This document shows, piece by piece, positions 44,222-54,661 of a stretch of DNA of 64,000 bases. Positions within the stretch are counted from its first letter, which is position 1, and the number at the start of each line of letters is the position of its first letter. A program made the translations under genes and the position numbers. The stretch covers positions 38,671,210 through 38,735,209 of the forward strand of contig NC_030821.1 in assembly GCF_001704415.2 (NCBI RefSeq). The letters run 5' to 3'. This DNA comes from Capra hircus (lineage: Eukaryota; Chordata; Mammalia; Artiodactyla; Bovidae). The notes beneath the pieces are model-generated. The model made no database searches, was not told where the DNA came from, and saw only the letters and a list, made by a program, of their open reading frames with translations.

Positions 44222-44709
44222 AGGGTAGGGAAGGGAAGGAAGGGTTGGATTCTGCCCAGGTTCAATCTGATTGTGCTCTCCCCTACTTTCTCTGACTCAC
44301 TCCATTTTTCAAATCGTGGTCTCAGCTAGAACTGGTTTCTCCATAGATAATCAAGTCTTTATTACCGAGGACCAGCCAAACCCTAACTAAAGTCCAATAG
44401 AATTACTCTGTAGCTTGTTCTGTACACCAGTGTGGGATGGGTGAGAATCACTGACCTGATCTGTGCCTTGGAGAGCTTATGGGGTGCAGGCCTATGAGCC
44501 TTAACTGCAATATAAGACAAAGGAAGCTCTGTGTTAAAGAGTGACCTGTGTAATTTGAACTGAGGGGAAAAGTAAGTAATTCTGGTGAGGGGACAGTCCA
44601 GTGCACTTTCATAAAAGATTAGCCACCTTCATTTGATCTCAAATTTGAGATCCTAGTTAGATCTCCTAGTTAGAGCTAGGAAAGAACGTTTCAGATAAAA
44701 GTGGTATGG
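44222..44709. other. Intron 1, unassigned
   Basis: Repeated word atctcctagttagagctagg / gatcctagttagatctcc at 44,650-44,676 is a small local duplication. No exon seen. Confidence 0.4.
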
Positions 44710-44756
44710 AGATTGCTTTAGGATTTATTGCTGCATAACATAGTATTCCAAACTTG
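44710..44756 (+). repeat. Old repeat, left part (split by BovB)
   Basis: ggatttattgctgcataaca (then tagtattccaaac) looks like the start of an old LTR-type repeat (typical 'tgctgcataacaaattac' beginning). It appears to resume at 45,089. Confidence 0.45.
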
Positions 44757-45088
44757 TTCAGCCGCTAAATTGTGTCTGACTCTTTATGACCCCCTGCACT
44801 GCGGCATGCCAGGCTTCCCTGTCCTATATCATCACCCGGAGCTTGCTCAAATTCATGTCTGTTGAGTAGGGCATGCTTTCCAACCATCTCATCCTCTGTC
44901 ATCCCCTTCTCCTCCTGCCCTCAGTCTTTCCCAGCATCAGGGTGTTTTCCAATGAGTTGGCTCGTTGCATCAGGTGGCCGAAGGAGTGGAGCTTCAGCAT
45001 CAGTCCTTCCAGTGAATATTCGGGGTTGGTTTCCTTTAGGATTGGCTGGTTTGATCTCCTTGCTATCCAAGGGACTCTCAAGAGTTCC
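44757..45088 (-). repeat. BovB LINE 3' fragment inside an older repeat
   Basis: ttgttcagccgctaaattgt, cccggagcttgctcaaattc, tcccagcatcagggtgtttt, gcatcaggtggccgaagg, gggactctcaagagttcc. It is more diverged than the copy at 42,197. The minus strand gives a short ORF2 C-terminal frame with breaks. Confidence 0.88.
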
Positions 45089-45640
45089 AGAATTTAACAG
45101 TTAAAAAAAAAAGCCCAAACATTTGTTCTCTCGCACAGTTTCTGAAGGTTGGGAATCTGAGACTGGCCAGCTACACGGTTCTGGCTCAGGGCTTCCCATG
45201 AGGTGGCAGTTAAATTGTTGGCTGGGGCTTCAGTCATCTCAAAGTTGACTTTGGGTTTGGATGAGAAGAAAAGTGAAAATATATGGTGTTTAAAACAGTA
45301 GTGCAGAAGAAGTATGAAGGATTCATTCATATTTTGGAATTTTCTTTGTCCTAATAGAAGATAAGCCATAAATATTCAAGAGGGCCAAAAATGTCCTGTC
45401 AACTTTGACGACATCCACATATACAAGTCTTTGACAGGAGGTGTCAGTTCCTTACTCCATGGGCATCCCTGTAAGACTCCCTGTGACATTATTCCCTGAG
45501 AGTGAAGAATACTAGAGAGAACCCAGGAGCAGTGTTCTGTAGTTCATGCAGACCATCCCTGGTACCATGTGGGTACCATCCAGCCATCCTTGGCCACCAT
45601 CTTGAAAACCATCTTGTGGCTTTTGGAAGAGATGGCCTGG
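45089..45640 (+). repeat. Old repeat, right part
   Basis: After the BovB the text continues ttctgaaggttgggaatctg, ctcagggcttcccatgaggt, ggctggggcttcagtcatct, later ggccaccatcttgaaaacca. This follows the order of an old mammalian LTR-type (MLT-like) repeat. It is the same general type as 27,330-27,860. Family name uncertain. Confidence 0.5.
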
Positions 45641-46380
45641 GGAGTAACAGGTGTGGAAAAGGTGCTGAGCATCTGCCATTGGAACCTATTGGGGCAGAGC
45701 TTGAGGTCTAGGAGGTGAAATTGACATCAGTGCTGTGTGAGCTCAGAGGGGTATGAATGGGATGTGAAATTAACCTTCAGACAGCTTAGTCTTGTGGGAA
45801 GTTACATTTTATACATAACTGTGCTCCCAGGTGGAAAGCAGTGTACATACAGAGCTGTAGATCACATATGTGAGAGTTCAGAGGTTACTGCCACTTGGGG
45901 AGCTGAGTCAGATTTGTGCATGCATGCCTACACACAGTGTGTCGTCCCTGTAAATGCCTCTCTTGGCTTATTCCTCCTGCCAGGATGACAGAATTTGGAA
46001 CAAATACTGGATTTTGAGCTTCAGTTTGAAGTGTCCTCACTAGTGACAGTGTTGAGCCCTCCACTTTTTTTCTGTTTTTGTATCTTCCGGAAATAGAAGG
46101 TGTGGAAGTATTAGTTTCCTAGAGGGCAGTGCAGCTAACCATTAGTTAATGTGGGATTGTGTAGAGTTTGTTACCATATGTAACCAATTCAGATAAAGAT
46201 AGAGTAAGTGCAGGATGTGTGTATGTTAGTGTGTGTGGTGTATATCTAAGTGGGTGGCAGCGTTTAGATGTCCTGCACTGTGGGCATTTTCTGTAGGCAC
46301 TGGGGAAGCCATAGTAATTGTTACAATGGATTACTTTCCAGAGCTTCTGTTAATCTCTTTCAGGCCATTAAAAGCTTAGT
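45641..46380. other. Intron 1, unassigned, SINE-free
   Basis: No exon or repeat named. A (GTGT)-rich patch lies at 46,214-46,243. The short frames carry no known motif. Confidence 0.45.
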
Positions 46381-46906
46381 GACTAATGAGTAAACCCACT
46401 AAATACTACCCTCTGTCTGAAAAAGGAGTTCATGTTCCTGGAAAAAGCGAAAAGCTATTTTCTCTTGTTAACCAGGTGGAGCAGGGTGTTCCCAGTGGTT
46501 CAGAGTATATTAAGCAGTTGGTGAGTAAGGGATGATGTGATTCTGGAGATAATTAGAATGTTAAGTAATTAGAATTTTACCTCACTTTAATTAAAAGTGT
46601 CTAACCCGTCTGGCCAAGCATCTAGGCGAAGTACTAGTACTTCTCTTGAGCCTGGCTCCATTCCTACTTTGGCTTGACCTCAGGATGGCCCGGACGAGGG
46701 CTCACGTTTTCAACACTGAACAAAGAAAAAACATTTGCAGGGGCCATCCGACCAGGGTGTGTGTGCCGCAGCTGGGCTAGTGCTGACCAAATCTCCAGGG
46801 CCTGCTCATAAAACAAAGGCATGTTTTGTTGCTTTGAGGGTATAAATAGGCTTCCTTTCTTTTCCCTTCTCTAGGCAGATATAAAATTGGAATTGCTTAA
46901 TGGCCA
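46381..46906 (+). promoter_or_regulatory. Candidate regulatory block with TATA-like box
   Basis: A repeat-free stretch with several uncommon signals. A perfect 16-bp palindrome gaagtactagtacttc lies at 46,628-46,643. A CpG-retaining patch lies at 46,607-46,776. A TATA-type box (tataaata, in gggtataaatagg) lies at 46,841-46,848. This could be an intronic enhancer or a minor promoter; chance occurrence is also possible. A 31-codon frame (MARTRAHVF...) at 46,684-46,779 lies before the TATA box, so it would not belong to a transcript from it. Confidence 0.3.
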
Positions 46907-46937
46907 CACACAGCCAGCTCACTGTGCTGGCTGTGTG
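46907..46937. other. Hairpin: 12-bp perfect stem, 7-nt loop
   Basis: cacacagccagc (46,907-46,918) is followed by a 7-base loop tcactgt and the exact inverse gctggctgtgtg (46,926-46,937). It lies about 60 bases after the TATA-like box. No T run follows, so it is not a simple terminator, and the stem is too short for a standard microRNA precursor. Confidence 0.8.
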
Positions 46938-47322
46938 CTTCTTCCCTAGGGTGGAATAGTGGAGAAAGTGTGGGTCCAGTGAGAAGACTGGGAGTCAGAA
47001 GAGCTGGCCTGGGGGACCCGCTGGGGTAAATTTGTGGGTCAAGCATGCACTCTTACACTTAAGGCTCCTGGGTCATTGTAAAAGCTCTATATTTAACCTA
47101 CCTGGAAGCTTGAGAGTGTGGGAAGTAAAAGCCCACCGACCCAAACCTAAAGAATGGACTTGGAGACACCGGGTGCAGCTGGAAGTCAGGCTCTAATGAT
47201 GGGCTTGCAAGATCGGGTGTCTGGTGGACAGGCACACCCAGAGTCGGTATAGCAAGCAATTTATCCCCTAACACTCAAGTCCCTCCCCCAGTTTCTCATT
47301 GGCTGAGTACTGTGGGGTGAAC
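46938..47322. other. Intron 1, unassigned, possible LTR-like start at 47,150
   Basis: From about 47,150 the text (gagacaccgggtgcagctgg, caatttatcccctaacac) resembles LTR-type sequence and continues after the small SINE piece at 47,323. No exon seen. Confidence 0.4.
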
Positions 47323-47358
47323 TGTCTTCCCAGGTGGCTCAGTGGTAGAATGTTTGTT
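47323..47358 (+). repeat. Bov-tA SINE head fragment
   Basis: tcttcccaggtggctcagtg then gtagaatg is the first 35 bases of the SINE head; the rest is absent. The short length makes this a tentative call. Confidence 0.5.
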
Positions 47359-47916
47359 TCCTCCCTCTTTATGGGCAGGCCCCTCCCTGACATCTTGTTT
47401 CCTCCTTTCCTGCGGACCTATTCCTGTTCTTATGTTTTAAATTCACCAATAAAATCAGCCTGCGTGAAAATCCTAGGCATCCCATCCTCCGTTTGCCCAG
47501 ACTTTCCAGTTTTGTAACCCTTACAGCTGCTACATCAGCCAGCTGTCACTCAAAGCTAGCTAACCTTGAAAATGGACCACTTTAAATTTTTATTTCTTAC
47601 AAGAGGGTAGAAAAAAAGCCATGTATTAAGTGTGTTTTGTAAGCCATGAGGCACTATCCAAGTGTAAACTGATCTTTATTGTTGCTTGTTAATAGTTGTA
47701 CTGAACTTTCCCCCCAATGGAAACCCTTACCTCTGCCCTTTAAGTTACATTATGTCTAACAGTGTGTAACTATTAACCATTTTAATCTAGATCACATACT
47801 ATACAGTTTTTTGATAGCATGAATGTTTTAAAATTTTACATGTTCTAAAGTTTGCATGTCTGAAACTGCAAAAAAAAATGCAAATGTGTAAGTGCATTTG
47901 GGTACAGGGTTTCTTT
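47359..47916. other. Unassigned, LTR-like part to about 47,560
   Basis: tgggcaggcccctccctgac, caccaataaaatcagcctg (a polyadenylation-type hexamer), then AT-rich sequence. The pattern fits the 3' side of an LTR, but I cannot name the family. No coding signal. Confidence 0.4.
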
Positions 47917-48067
47917 TAGGGATGATGAAATGTTCTAACAGTAGATTGTGGTGAGAGTTTCATAGCTCTGTGTAGATTAAAAACTACTGAATTTTACCCT
48001 TTTACAAGGTGGATTATTTGGTATGTGAATTTTGTCTAAGTAAAGCTGCCATTAAAAAATAAAGCAG
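47917..48067 (+). repeat. Old L1 (L1M-type) 3' end, sense
   Basis: gggatgatgaaatgttctaa, gattgtggtgagagtttcat, aaactactgaattttaccct, tggtatgtgaattttgtcta, then agtaaagctgccattaaaaa. This is the classic L1M 3' terminus. Confidence 0.78.
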
Positions 48068-48334
48068 AACACTGTCCTAAATGTTATCTACAAAAATCCC
48101 ATCACTGCTGCCTCCCCACTAGTGTCTTGGATGTAGAGGCTCTTCAGTGCATATAGGTGACTCAGGGTTGAATACTATAAGTGAAATAATCTGAATAAAC
48201 ACAGATAAATGAATGTGGAAGCAGGGGCTGCAGTGGTGGGGGTAAAACAACAGGGGGCTGTGCAGTGATGGGTAGGGACTCCTAGGGCGGGGCTGGTATG
48301 GAGTTGAGGCAGGCTTTTGTAGACTAAAAAGATG
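48068..48334. other. Short unassigned stretch
   Basis: Nothing recognised; a purine-rich piece (gcaggggctgcagtggtggg) is present. Confidence 0.4.
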
Positions 48335-48573
48335 CACAACGTGAGAGTTGCGAGTTAAGTTTTGTTTGGGGCGATATGAGGACTGCAGCCCGGGAGTCAG
48401 TACCTCAAGAGAATTATGAGAGACTGTTCCAAAGAGGCAGTTGGAGAAGGCCAGTATATGATTTTGATGAAGGAGGAGTTAAGTGCAGTCAAGCCCTCAT
48501 TTTACAGAAGGTTTTCTGCTAGTCACGAGGAGCTGCTGTCACCAAGAAGGGATTTAGTGCTTTTCTAGATATG
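48335..48573. repeat. Ruminant endogenous-retrovirus LTR-like, left part
   Basis: gatgcacaacgtgagagttg, ttttgtttggggcgatatga, ggactgcagcccgggagtca, agactgttccaaagaggcag follow the pattern of a bovine ERV LTR that I recall. No retroviral gene lies near it, so it would be a solitary LTR or fragment. Confidence 0.5.
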
Positions 48574-48728
48574 TTGGGAAGATCCTCTGGAGAAGGAAAT
48601 GGCAACCCACTCCAGTATTCTTACCTAAAAAATCCCATGGATGGAGGAGCCTGGCGGGCTACAGTCCATGGGGTTGCAAAGAGTCAGACATGACTGAGTG
48701 ATTTCACTGTTTCCACTGCTTATATTAC
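48574..48728 (+). repeat. Bov-tA SINE, 5'-truncated, inserted in the LTR-like element
   Basis: Starts ttgggaagatcctctggaga and ends gactgagtgatttcactg plus a short tail. The direct repeat agatatg lies at 48,567-48,573 and 48,729-48,735. The tRNA-like head was never copied or was lost. Confidence 0.88.
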
Positions 48729-48990
48729 AGATATGAGGAGGTGCAAGGATTGGGATTGTGAAATCAGTTCCTGAAAATATCTGTCTAAAGACCTGTTACA
48801 TCAGTTTCCTTGGAGCACAGAGTGCCTCACTCTCCAGCCTGAACTCCCTTCGGGGCATGTTGCAGGTCTGCAGCTGCAGCAGCACAGGCGCGTGGCAAAT
48901 GCGCTTGGTGGTGGTGCTGTTCAGTCTCTGGGAAATGCTCCTGGCAGGAGCTGTTTTCTGGTTGACATTTTGATGGTGGATATTTGTCAA
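48729..48990. repeat. LTR-like element, right part
   Basis: After the SINE the LTR-like text continues (gaggaggtgcaaggattggg, gaactcccttcggggcatgt, tgcaggtctgcagctgcagc). The join across the SINE is inferred from the duplication agatatg and from the recalled order of the LTR. Confidence 0.45.
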
Positions 48991-49454
48991 GGTGGTGTGG
49001 GAGGAAGAAGATGCGTCACGTCTGGGTGAGGAGCTGGGTGGGAGGGGCTGTGGATGGCCTTGGGTGAACGTCACCTGTGAGTCTCCTGTTTCACCCTTGG
49101 GAATGCTAGCATTTCACGGTCCAGATTCTGGGTACCTTTGCCTTCTAAATCCGGAAGCCAAGTGGTGACAGAGCAGGCTGAAGGCAGAAGAGGACTGACC
49201 ACCACATCTTGGGAAGTTGGGGGAAGGGAGATATGCTGAGTCACAAGTTCTTAATCTTCACAGTGTCCTTGGGTAGCCAGGTGAAGAACCCTTTCAGGTC
49301 CTCTGATGAACAAAAGCCAAGAAACGAGGTGAGGCCAGAAGGCAGAAGCCAGGACTCCATCCAGGACAGGAACCAAGATCTGGTTATGCGCTTCGAGACT
49401 GTGGCCTTTTGGGATTCATCTTTAGCGTTTTCATTTGTGTATCTTTCTTCTTTT
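48991..49454. other. Intron 1, unassigned
   Basis: No exon or named repeat. The 82-codon frame at 49,209-49,457 has no recognisable motif. Confidence 0.4.
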
Positions 49455-49678
49455 TAAGTTCTTTATTTATTCATTTGGCTGTGTTATGGTTAGTTGTTTG
49501 GTCTTACTTGTGGCACACAGGGTCTTCATTACGGGACCTTTCATTCTTGCACACGGATGCTCATGGGCTTAGTTGCTCCTAGGTGTGTGAGATCTTAGTT
49601 CCCTGACCAGGGGTCAAACTCGTGTCCCCTGCATTGCAAGGTGGATTCCTAACCCCTGGACCACCAGGGAAGTCCCTA
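49455..49678 (-). repeat. CHR-type SINE, antisense
   Basis: ttctttatttattcatttgg, ggctgtgttatggttagttg, cttagttccctgaccagggg, ttgcaaggtggattcctaac, ending ggaccaccagggaagtccc. Confidence 0.85.
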
Positions 49679-50174
49679 TTCTTTTTGGTCAATCTTGATG
49701 AGGAGTATATTTTCCGTTCCCTAGTGGCAGTACTCCTGTACAGAAAGAGAAGGTATTGAATGCCTTTTCAGATGGACAGTTGCAAAGCAGAAACCACTCT
49801 GCGTTCTCCTCCAGCAGGACTGAAGCTGACTGCTCAATCTTAGGAAACCGTGTTTTCCTCTTCAAAGGCAATTTGCATTCTCTTCCTGTGGGGTTTTATG
49901 CAGTAAGGATTGAGGAAAGATTGTGTCACTTTTTATCTCTTATTGTCAGTCTCCTGGTTAACATAGTCTTCTACTTAGAAATATTTAAATTCTAGAGGAC
50001 CAGACAGGTCCCTCCCTCAGACAATATGAACTAGCATCATAATTTACTCAGGACTACTGAGAGTCCTGCCTATGAGGGCTTCTCATGAGCTTATTTATGT
50101 ACTTAATGTTAAAGACAAAAAATTTTAAAAAGTACAAAGGGATATACAGTTAAATTAAAACTCTCACCTTCAAC
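49679..50174. other. Intron 1, unassigned
   Basis: No exon or repeat named. The two opposite 60-79 codon frames around 49,690-49,990 have no known motif. Confidence 0.45.
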
Positions 50175-50392
50175 CCTGGTGGCTCAGATGGGTAAAGAAT
50201 CTGTTGCCTGCAACGCAGGAGAACCGGGTTCGATCCCTGGGTCGGGAAGATGCCCTGGATAAGAGAATGACCACGCACTCCAGTATTCTTGCCTGGAGAC
50301 CTCTATGGGCAGAGGAGCCTGGAGGGCCACAGTTGATGGGGTAGCAAAGAGTCAGACAGGACTGAGCGACTAACACTTTCACCTTTGACCCA
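50175..50392 (+). repeat. Bov-tA SINE, full length, CpG-rich
   Basis: aaccctggtggctcagatgg, gggttcgatccctgggtcgg, gaagatgccctggataagag, ggcagaggagcctggagggc, gactgagcgactaacacttt. The intact B box and several CpGs suggest a young copy. Confidence 0.92.
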
Positions 50393-50487
50393 TTTCTCAG
50401 AGACAGCTATCTTGATCAAGCTCCTTGGATGTCCTTCGAGAAATGTCCATGCAAACGATAATGTATAAAAAATCCAAGAGGATTTTA

Positions 50488-50631
50488 AAAAATCCAAGTG
50501 GGGGGACTTCCTTGGTGGTCCAGTGGTTAAGACTCTGTGCTTCTAATGTACGGGGCGCAGGTTCAGTCCCTGGTCAGGAAACTGAGATCCCACATGCCAC
50601 ACAGCCAAAATAAAGAAATCCAAATTGGAAC
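50488..50631 (+). repeat. CHR-2-like SINE with short duplication
   Basis: Head gggggacttccttggtggtc, ggttaagactctgtgcttct, ggttcagtccctggtcagga, tail agccaaaataaag. The word aaatccaa lies on both sides (about 50,490 and 50,616). An extra copy of aaaaaatccaag sits just upstream at 50,467. Confidence 0.85.
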
Positions 50632-50682
50632 ACGTCATACGAATTAGTGTGCACTTTGATTAGTCTGACCATAAGTGCGCTG

Positions 50683-50884
50683 TGCTGTGCCGAGTCACTT
50701 CAGGTGTGTCCAACTGTTTGTGACCCCATGGACTGCAGCTCACCAGGCTCCTCTGTCCATGGCATTCTCCAGGCAAGAATACTGGAGTGGGTTGCCATAT
50801 CCCTTCTCCAGGGGATCTTCCCGACCCAGGGATTGAACCTGCATTGCAGGTGGGTTCTTTAACACTGAGCCACCAGGGAAGCCT
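50683..50884 (-). repeat. Bov-tA SINE, antisense
   Basis: gtgctgtgccgagtcacttc, gaccccatggactgcagctc, ccaggggatcttcccgaccc, ending gagccaccagggaagcctc. The 'caggtctcct' part of the B-box spacer is deleted (gaacctgcattgcagg). Confidence 0.92.
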
Positions 50885-51105
50885 CATTGAGGTATAACTC
50901 ATAATAAATAATAATAGATAATTTACCTTAAAATTCACTAGCTTTAGGTGTACCGTTCAGTGACTTTTAGTAAACTTAGAGTTGTGCAACTATCACCACA
51001 ACTCAATTTTAGAACCTTTTCATCTGCCCTCTCTATTTGCAGTCCCTCCACATTCCCGCCCCCAGGCAACCACTAATCTACTTTCTGTCTCTCTAGATTG
51101 ATTGT
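50885..51105 (-). repeat. Old L1 (L1M-type) 3' fragment, antisense
   Basis: attgaggtataactcataat, cttaaaattcactagcttta, agagttgtgcaactatcacc, ccaggcaaccactaatctac. The SINE on its left lies at the edge of this L1. Confidence 0.78.
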
Positions 51106-51757
51106 ACTCATTTTAACTGCAACCAGCGGTCCATTTTGTGGAAGTACGAAAATGTGTTTACTGTCTTCTATCCAAGCAAATTTAGTTTTTTGCTGATGTT
51201 TTATTTTGCTGCCTTCCTGCTTCCTTTTTAAAAAACATTTAACAAGATTGAGTATTTGCCTTTGAGTCAAACTTGGTAAGAATGATAAGGGAATTTTAGC
51301 GAAGGGTTGTGTGTGGATTTTCCAGTCTTTAGCTTTAGGACTGGAAGAAGAATTTTAGGGCCTGGGTAATTATCTGCATTTGAATAAAACTGCCTGAGGT
51401 TGTCCTTGATTAGGTGGAAGCCCAAGTATTTATGAATGTGGGGAAGTGCAACGAAGAATTTACGTGTCATTGGGGCTAAGTGAAATTTATTATTTCAACT
51501 TTTCCTTTTTTTTACTTTCTAACTTGGAGGATTCCTGGAGTTGCTGAGTGTTCAGTAGTATGTCACAGCATATATTTTTCACACCAAATGTTGGGACTCA
51601 TTATTGGGTGTAGATTCTGACCAGCTCTCTCTCTCTCTCTCTCTCTTTTTTTTTTTTTTTAAAAGTAGAACAAAATAATACTAAAATGCCTTGCATGTTG
51701 TAATGGTAAACACTTTTCTGAAAAGTCAGTTTTAATTGTAAATTGTGTGTGTATGTG
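51106..51757. other. Intron 1, unassigned, (CT)n(T)n at 51,627-51,660
   Basis: No exon. The tract gctctctctctctctctctc then T15 is an ordinary microsatellite. The rest is AT-rich. Confidence 0.5.
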
Positions 51758-51978
51758 GGGTTTTCTCTCATGTCTCAGATAGTAAAGAATCTGCCTGCAA
51801 AGTGGGAGACCTGGGTTCGATACCTGGGTTAGGAAGATCCCCTGAAGAAGGGAATGGCTACCTTCTCTAGTATTCCGTATTAGAGAATTCCATAGAGGAG
51901 AATTCCGTAGCGGAGCCTGGCAAGCTACAGTCCATGGAGTCACAAAGAGTAAGACATGAATGAGCGACTAAACGCACA
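51758..51978 (+). repeat. Bov-tA SINE with internal short duplication
   Basis: ggttttctctcatgtctcag, gggttcgatacctgggttag, cttctctagtattccgtatt, gagcgactaaacgcacag. In the middle, 'agagaattccatagagg' is followed by 'agaattccgtagcgg', an imperfect duplicate of about 15 bases. Confidence 0.88.
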
Positions 51979-52107
51979 GACCACATGTGTGCTGTAATGA
52001 ACAAAACAGACTTCTCGTCCTCAGAATAATAGTTTCATAATAATGAAGAGAAGCATGACAGTCATGCCGAGTAGAAATTGGGCCAACTGGGCAACTTATT
52101 GCCCCTG

Positions 52108-52323
52108 TAGTGCGTGCCTGTACGCGCAGTCGTGTCTGATTCTTTGCGACCCCATGGACTGTAGCCCGCCAGGCTCCTCTGTCCATAGAGTTTTTCAGGC
52201 AAGAATACGTGTGGGTTGCCATTTCCTCCTCCAGGGGATCTTCCCGACCCAGGGATCAAACCCACGTCTCTTACGCCTCCTGCATTAGCTGGCAGTTCTT
52301 TACCACTGGCACCGCAGGTGAGC
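52108..52323 (-). repeat. Bov-tA SINE, antisense, CpG-rich
   Basis: gtgcgtgcctgtacgcgcag, tcgtgtctgattctttgcga, ccaggggatcttcccgaccc, taccactggcaccgcaggtg. Multiple CpGs are kept. Confidence 0.9.
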
Positions 52324-52761
52324 CGTTTTGGGCATCTCAGAAGGCTGCTTTGCTGATCCTTCCTCAGCATCTCAATACGAAGCCGTCTTCTTGGCCCTGC
52401 TCTCCTTAGCTGTGACTCTCTCTTTAGGTTATCTTGCCCAGGACCATGGCTTTAATCACCATTCAGTCACTGACTCTTACAGCTACAACCGTGTTCCCCC
52501 TTCAGTGATTTCCAGAAGGCACTCTGAATGTGAGTGGGAACAAAAATAACTAAAGTCTTGGGGAAAAGTCTGGGGGGGAACTTCTGGGTAAGCTACTTTC
52601 TTCCTGGAGCTCTCAAATTTTTTTTCTTTTTTTAGCCCTTGGATTGAGTGATAATTTATTTTGAATGGTGAAAACAGTTGAAACAGGTTAAAATGGTTCA
52701 TCTTTTCCTTAATGAAACATGAAATAAGATACTTGTTTTCCATCTTTTAGTTGATACTGTA
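52324..52761. other. Intron 1, unassigned
   Basis: Moderate GC at 52,330-52,540, then AT-rich. No exon supported. Confidence 0.45.
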
Positions 52762-52947
52762 GGGCTTCCCAGGTGGCGCTAGTGGTAAAGAAAACGTCTG
52801 CTAGTGCAGGACACGTAAGAGGAGGGCATGGCAACCCACTCCAGTGTTCTTGCCTGGAGAATCCCTTGGACAGAGGAGCCTGGCGGGCTGTAGTCCGTGG
52901 GGTCGCACAGAGTCAGAAATGACTGAAACGACTTAGCAAGCATGCAT
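52762..52947 (+). repeat. Bov-tA SINE with internal deletion
   Basis: Head gggcttcccaggtggcgcta, then gtgcaggacacgtaagagga directly into gggcatggcaacccactcc. The B box and the 'gggaagatcccctggag' part are deleted. The 3' half is well kept (gacagaggagcctggcgggc, end cgacttagcaagcatgcatg). Confidence 0.9.
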
Positions 52948-53380
52948 GTAGTGAATTGAAGACTGTCATTGGGAAGAAAACATTCCTGATGGGTTGGATG
53001 AAGGGTGACTGCTGACCTTGAGGGCAGGCAAGGTTCAACTATAGACATCTCTGACCCATCCAGCTGGTAGCTCTGCATCTTAAGGTTTAACTGATACCAC
53101 AGACTGTTACTTCAGTCTACAAGCTTGCAAAATTGTTTCTAGTGTATTACTTGTGATTTCTAGACTTCATATGGTCCATCTCAGTTTAGAGGGTATCTAC
53201 AAATCCCTGCTCTGGGCAAAAAGTGGGCTTTGGAGGGAACAGATATGAAACTGCTAACTGAAGAGAATGGTCAGTTTATGGGTTGTGATGGGGGTGTATG
53301 CAGGGGACTAAGGATCTTCAGTGCTACATTAACGAGTAAATCGGATCCTATGGGGAGCCTTTGTGGGATTTTATGCTGTG
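52948..53380. other. Intron 1, unassigned
   Basis: No exon or named repeat seen. Confidence 0.4.
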
Positions 53381-53602
53381 TTGTAATCTGATCTGCTTTC
53401 CTTGTGGCTCAGCTGGTGAAGAATCCGCCTGCAATGTGGGAGACCTGGGTTCGATCCCTGGGTTGGGAAGATCCCCTGGAGAAGGGAACAGCTACCCACT
53501 CCAGTATGCTGGCCTGGAGAATTCCATGAACTGTACAGTCCATGGGGTCGCAAAGAGTTGGACACGACTGAGCGACTTTCACTTGTTTTGTAATATGATC
53601 TG
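53381..53602 (+). repeat. Bov-tA SINE with 15-bp duplication (one mismatch)
   Basis: Element 53,396-53,587 (ctttccttgtggctcagctg to gagcgactttcacttg). Flanks ttgtaatctgatctg (53,381-53,395) and ttgtaatatgatctg (53,588-53,602) differ at one base. The segment between gaattccatgaac and tgtacagtccatgg shows loss of the 'agaggagcctggcgggc' part. Confidence 0.94.
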
Positions 53603-54427
53603 GCCTTTGCCCAAGCATTGAAAAATGAGTTAGAGTTTTAAAAAGTGGTTCTACCCAGCCTATGATACAGGCTCCATGTGCCTTTCTCTGTCTGTGCCAG
53701 TTGCCACTTTTATCATCATGTCTTTTCAAACTTGGACAGTGTCTCCAAGCCCCATATTCAGCCCCTGCCTCGTCTTCCTCCCACCACAAGCTCTTGCTTC
53801 TTTCACCCAAATCTGAGCCAGTTACATGTGAGCCTCTCACCTTCTTAACTTTAAAGATTTATCACTTTGCCTGTTCAGGTGTGAAGTATGTGAGTCGACG
53901 GTCCTCTTATCCAGGGTAAACATTTAGAAATACAGCAAGAGAACTGGGGTTTCAGAGGAACACAGGATGCTCCTAACTTCTAGCCCTTTCAGTTGTTGAA
54001 GTCAGTGAAGTCAGCTGTGTAGACCCTGGGATGTGGTGAATTGCGGTTTTTAGGGGAAGAATAAAACAATGCCACCAAAAGCATAAAGACAGAAGATAAG
54101 AGCAAAGGAAAGCTACAAGCACTTAGGTAACTCGGCCAACAAATTCCAGCATTGACATTTCTGTGGCTGACTTGCTGTTCCCAGTGCATGGGAGTTTGTT
54201 CCTGCTGGGGCTTAAGCTGATTTGGCAAAGCTGGCATGTGAATTTCAATACAGATTTGGTGGATATATAACTTTCAATTTAGTAATGTTTAATTTTAATG
54301 TAAAGGATATGCTTGAATTATTTTAGTATTTTATAATTAGACATTTTCTTGATATTTTGTGTCCAGTTGTGATTTTTAAAAATAATAGCAATTATACAAA
54401 ATTGTCCTTTTTAAGGATTCATGTTTC
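53603..54427. other. Intron 1, unassigned
   Basis: No exon or named repeat in 825 bases. The 85-codon frame at 53,662-53,919 is pyrimidine-rich and unsupported. Confidence 0.45.
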
Positions 54428-54661
54428 GAGGTATGAGTGGTGAAGTGAAGAGTTAGTTACTCAGTCATGTCTGAATCTTTGCAGCCGCATGGGAGCCCGC
54501 CAGGCTCCTCTGTCCATGGAATTCTCCAGGTAAGAATACTGGAGTTGGTTGCTATGCCCTTCTCCAGGGGATCTTCCTGACATTGGGATTGAACCTGGGT
54601 CTCTTGCATTGCAAGTGGATTTCCAGCTGAGCCACCAGGGAAGCCCTGAGATATGAGTAGT
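54428..54661 (-). repeat. Bov-tA SINE, antisense, with 14-bp duplication
   Basis: Element 54,442-54,647 (gaagtgaagagttagttact to gagccaccagggaagccct). Flanks gaggtatgagtggt (54,428-54,441) and gagatatgagtagt (54,648-54,661) differ at two A/G positions. Confidence 0.93.

Noticed and set aside
46684..46779. 31-codon frame MARTRAHVF... as a micropeptide
   Set aside because: It lies upstream of the TATA-like box, is short, and nothing indicates transcription or conservation.
53409..53840. 143-codon minus frame
   Set aside because: Its C-terminal half ([20 protein letters not shown] and onward) is a translated Bov-tA SINE, a typical ruminant artefact seen many times in this window.
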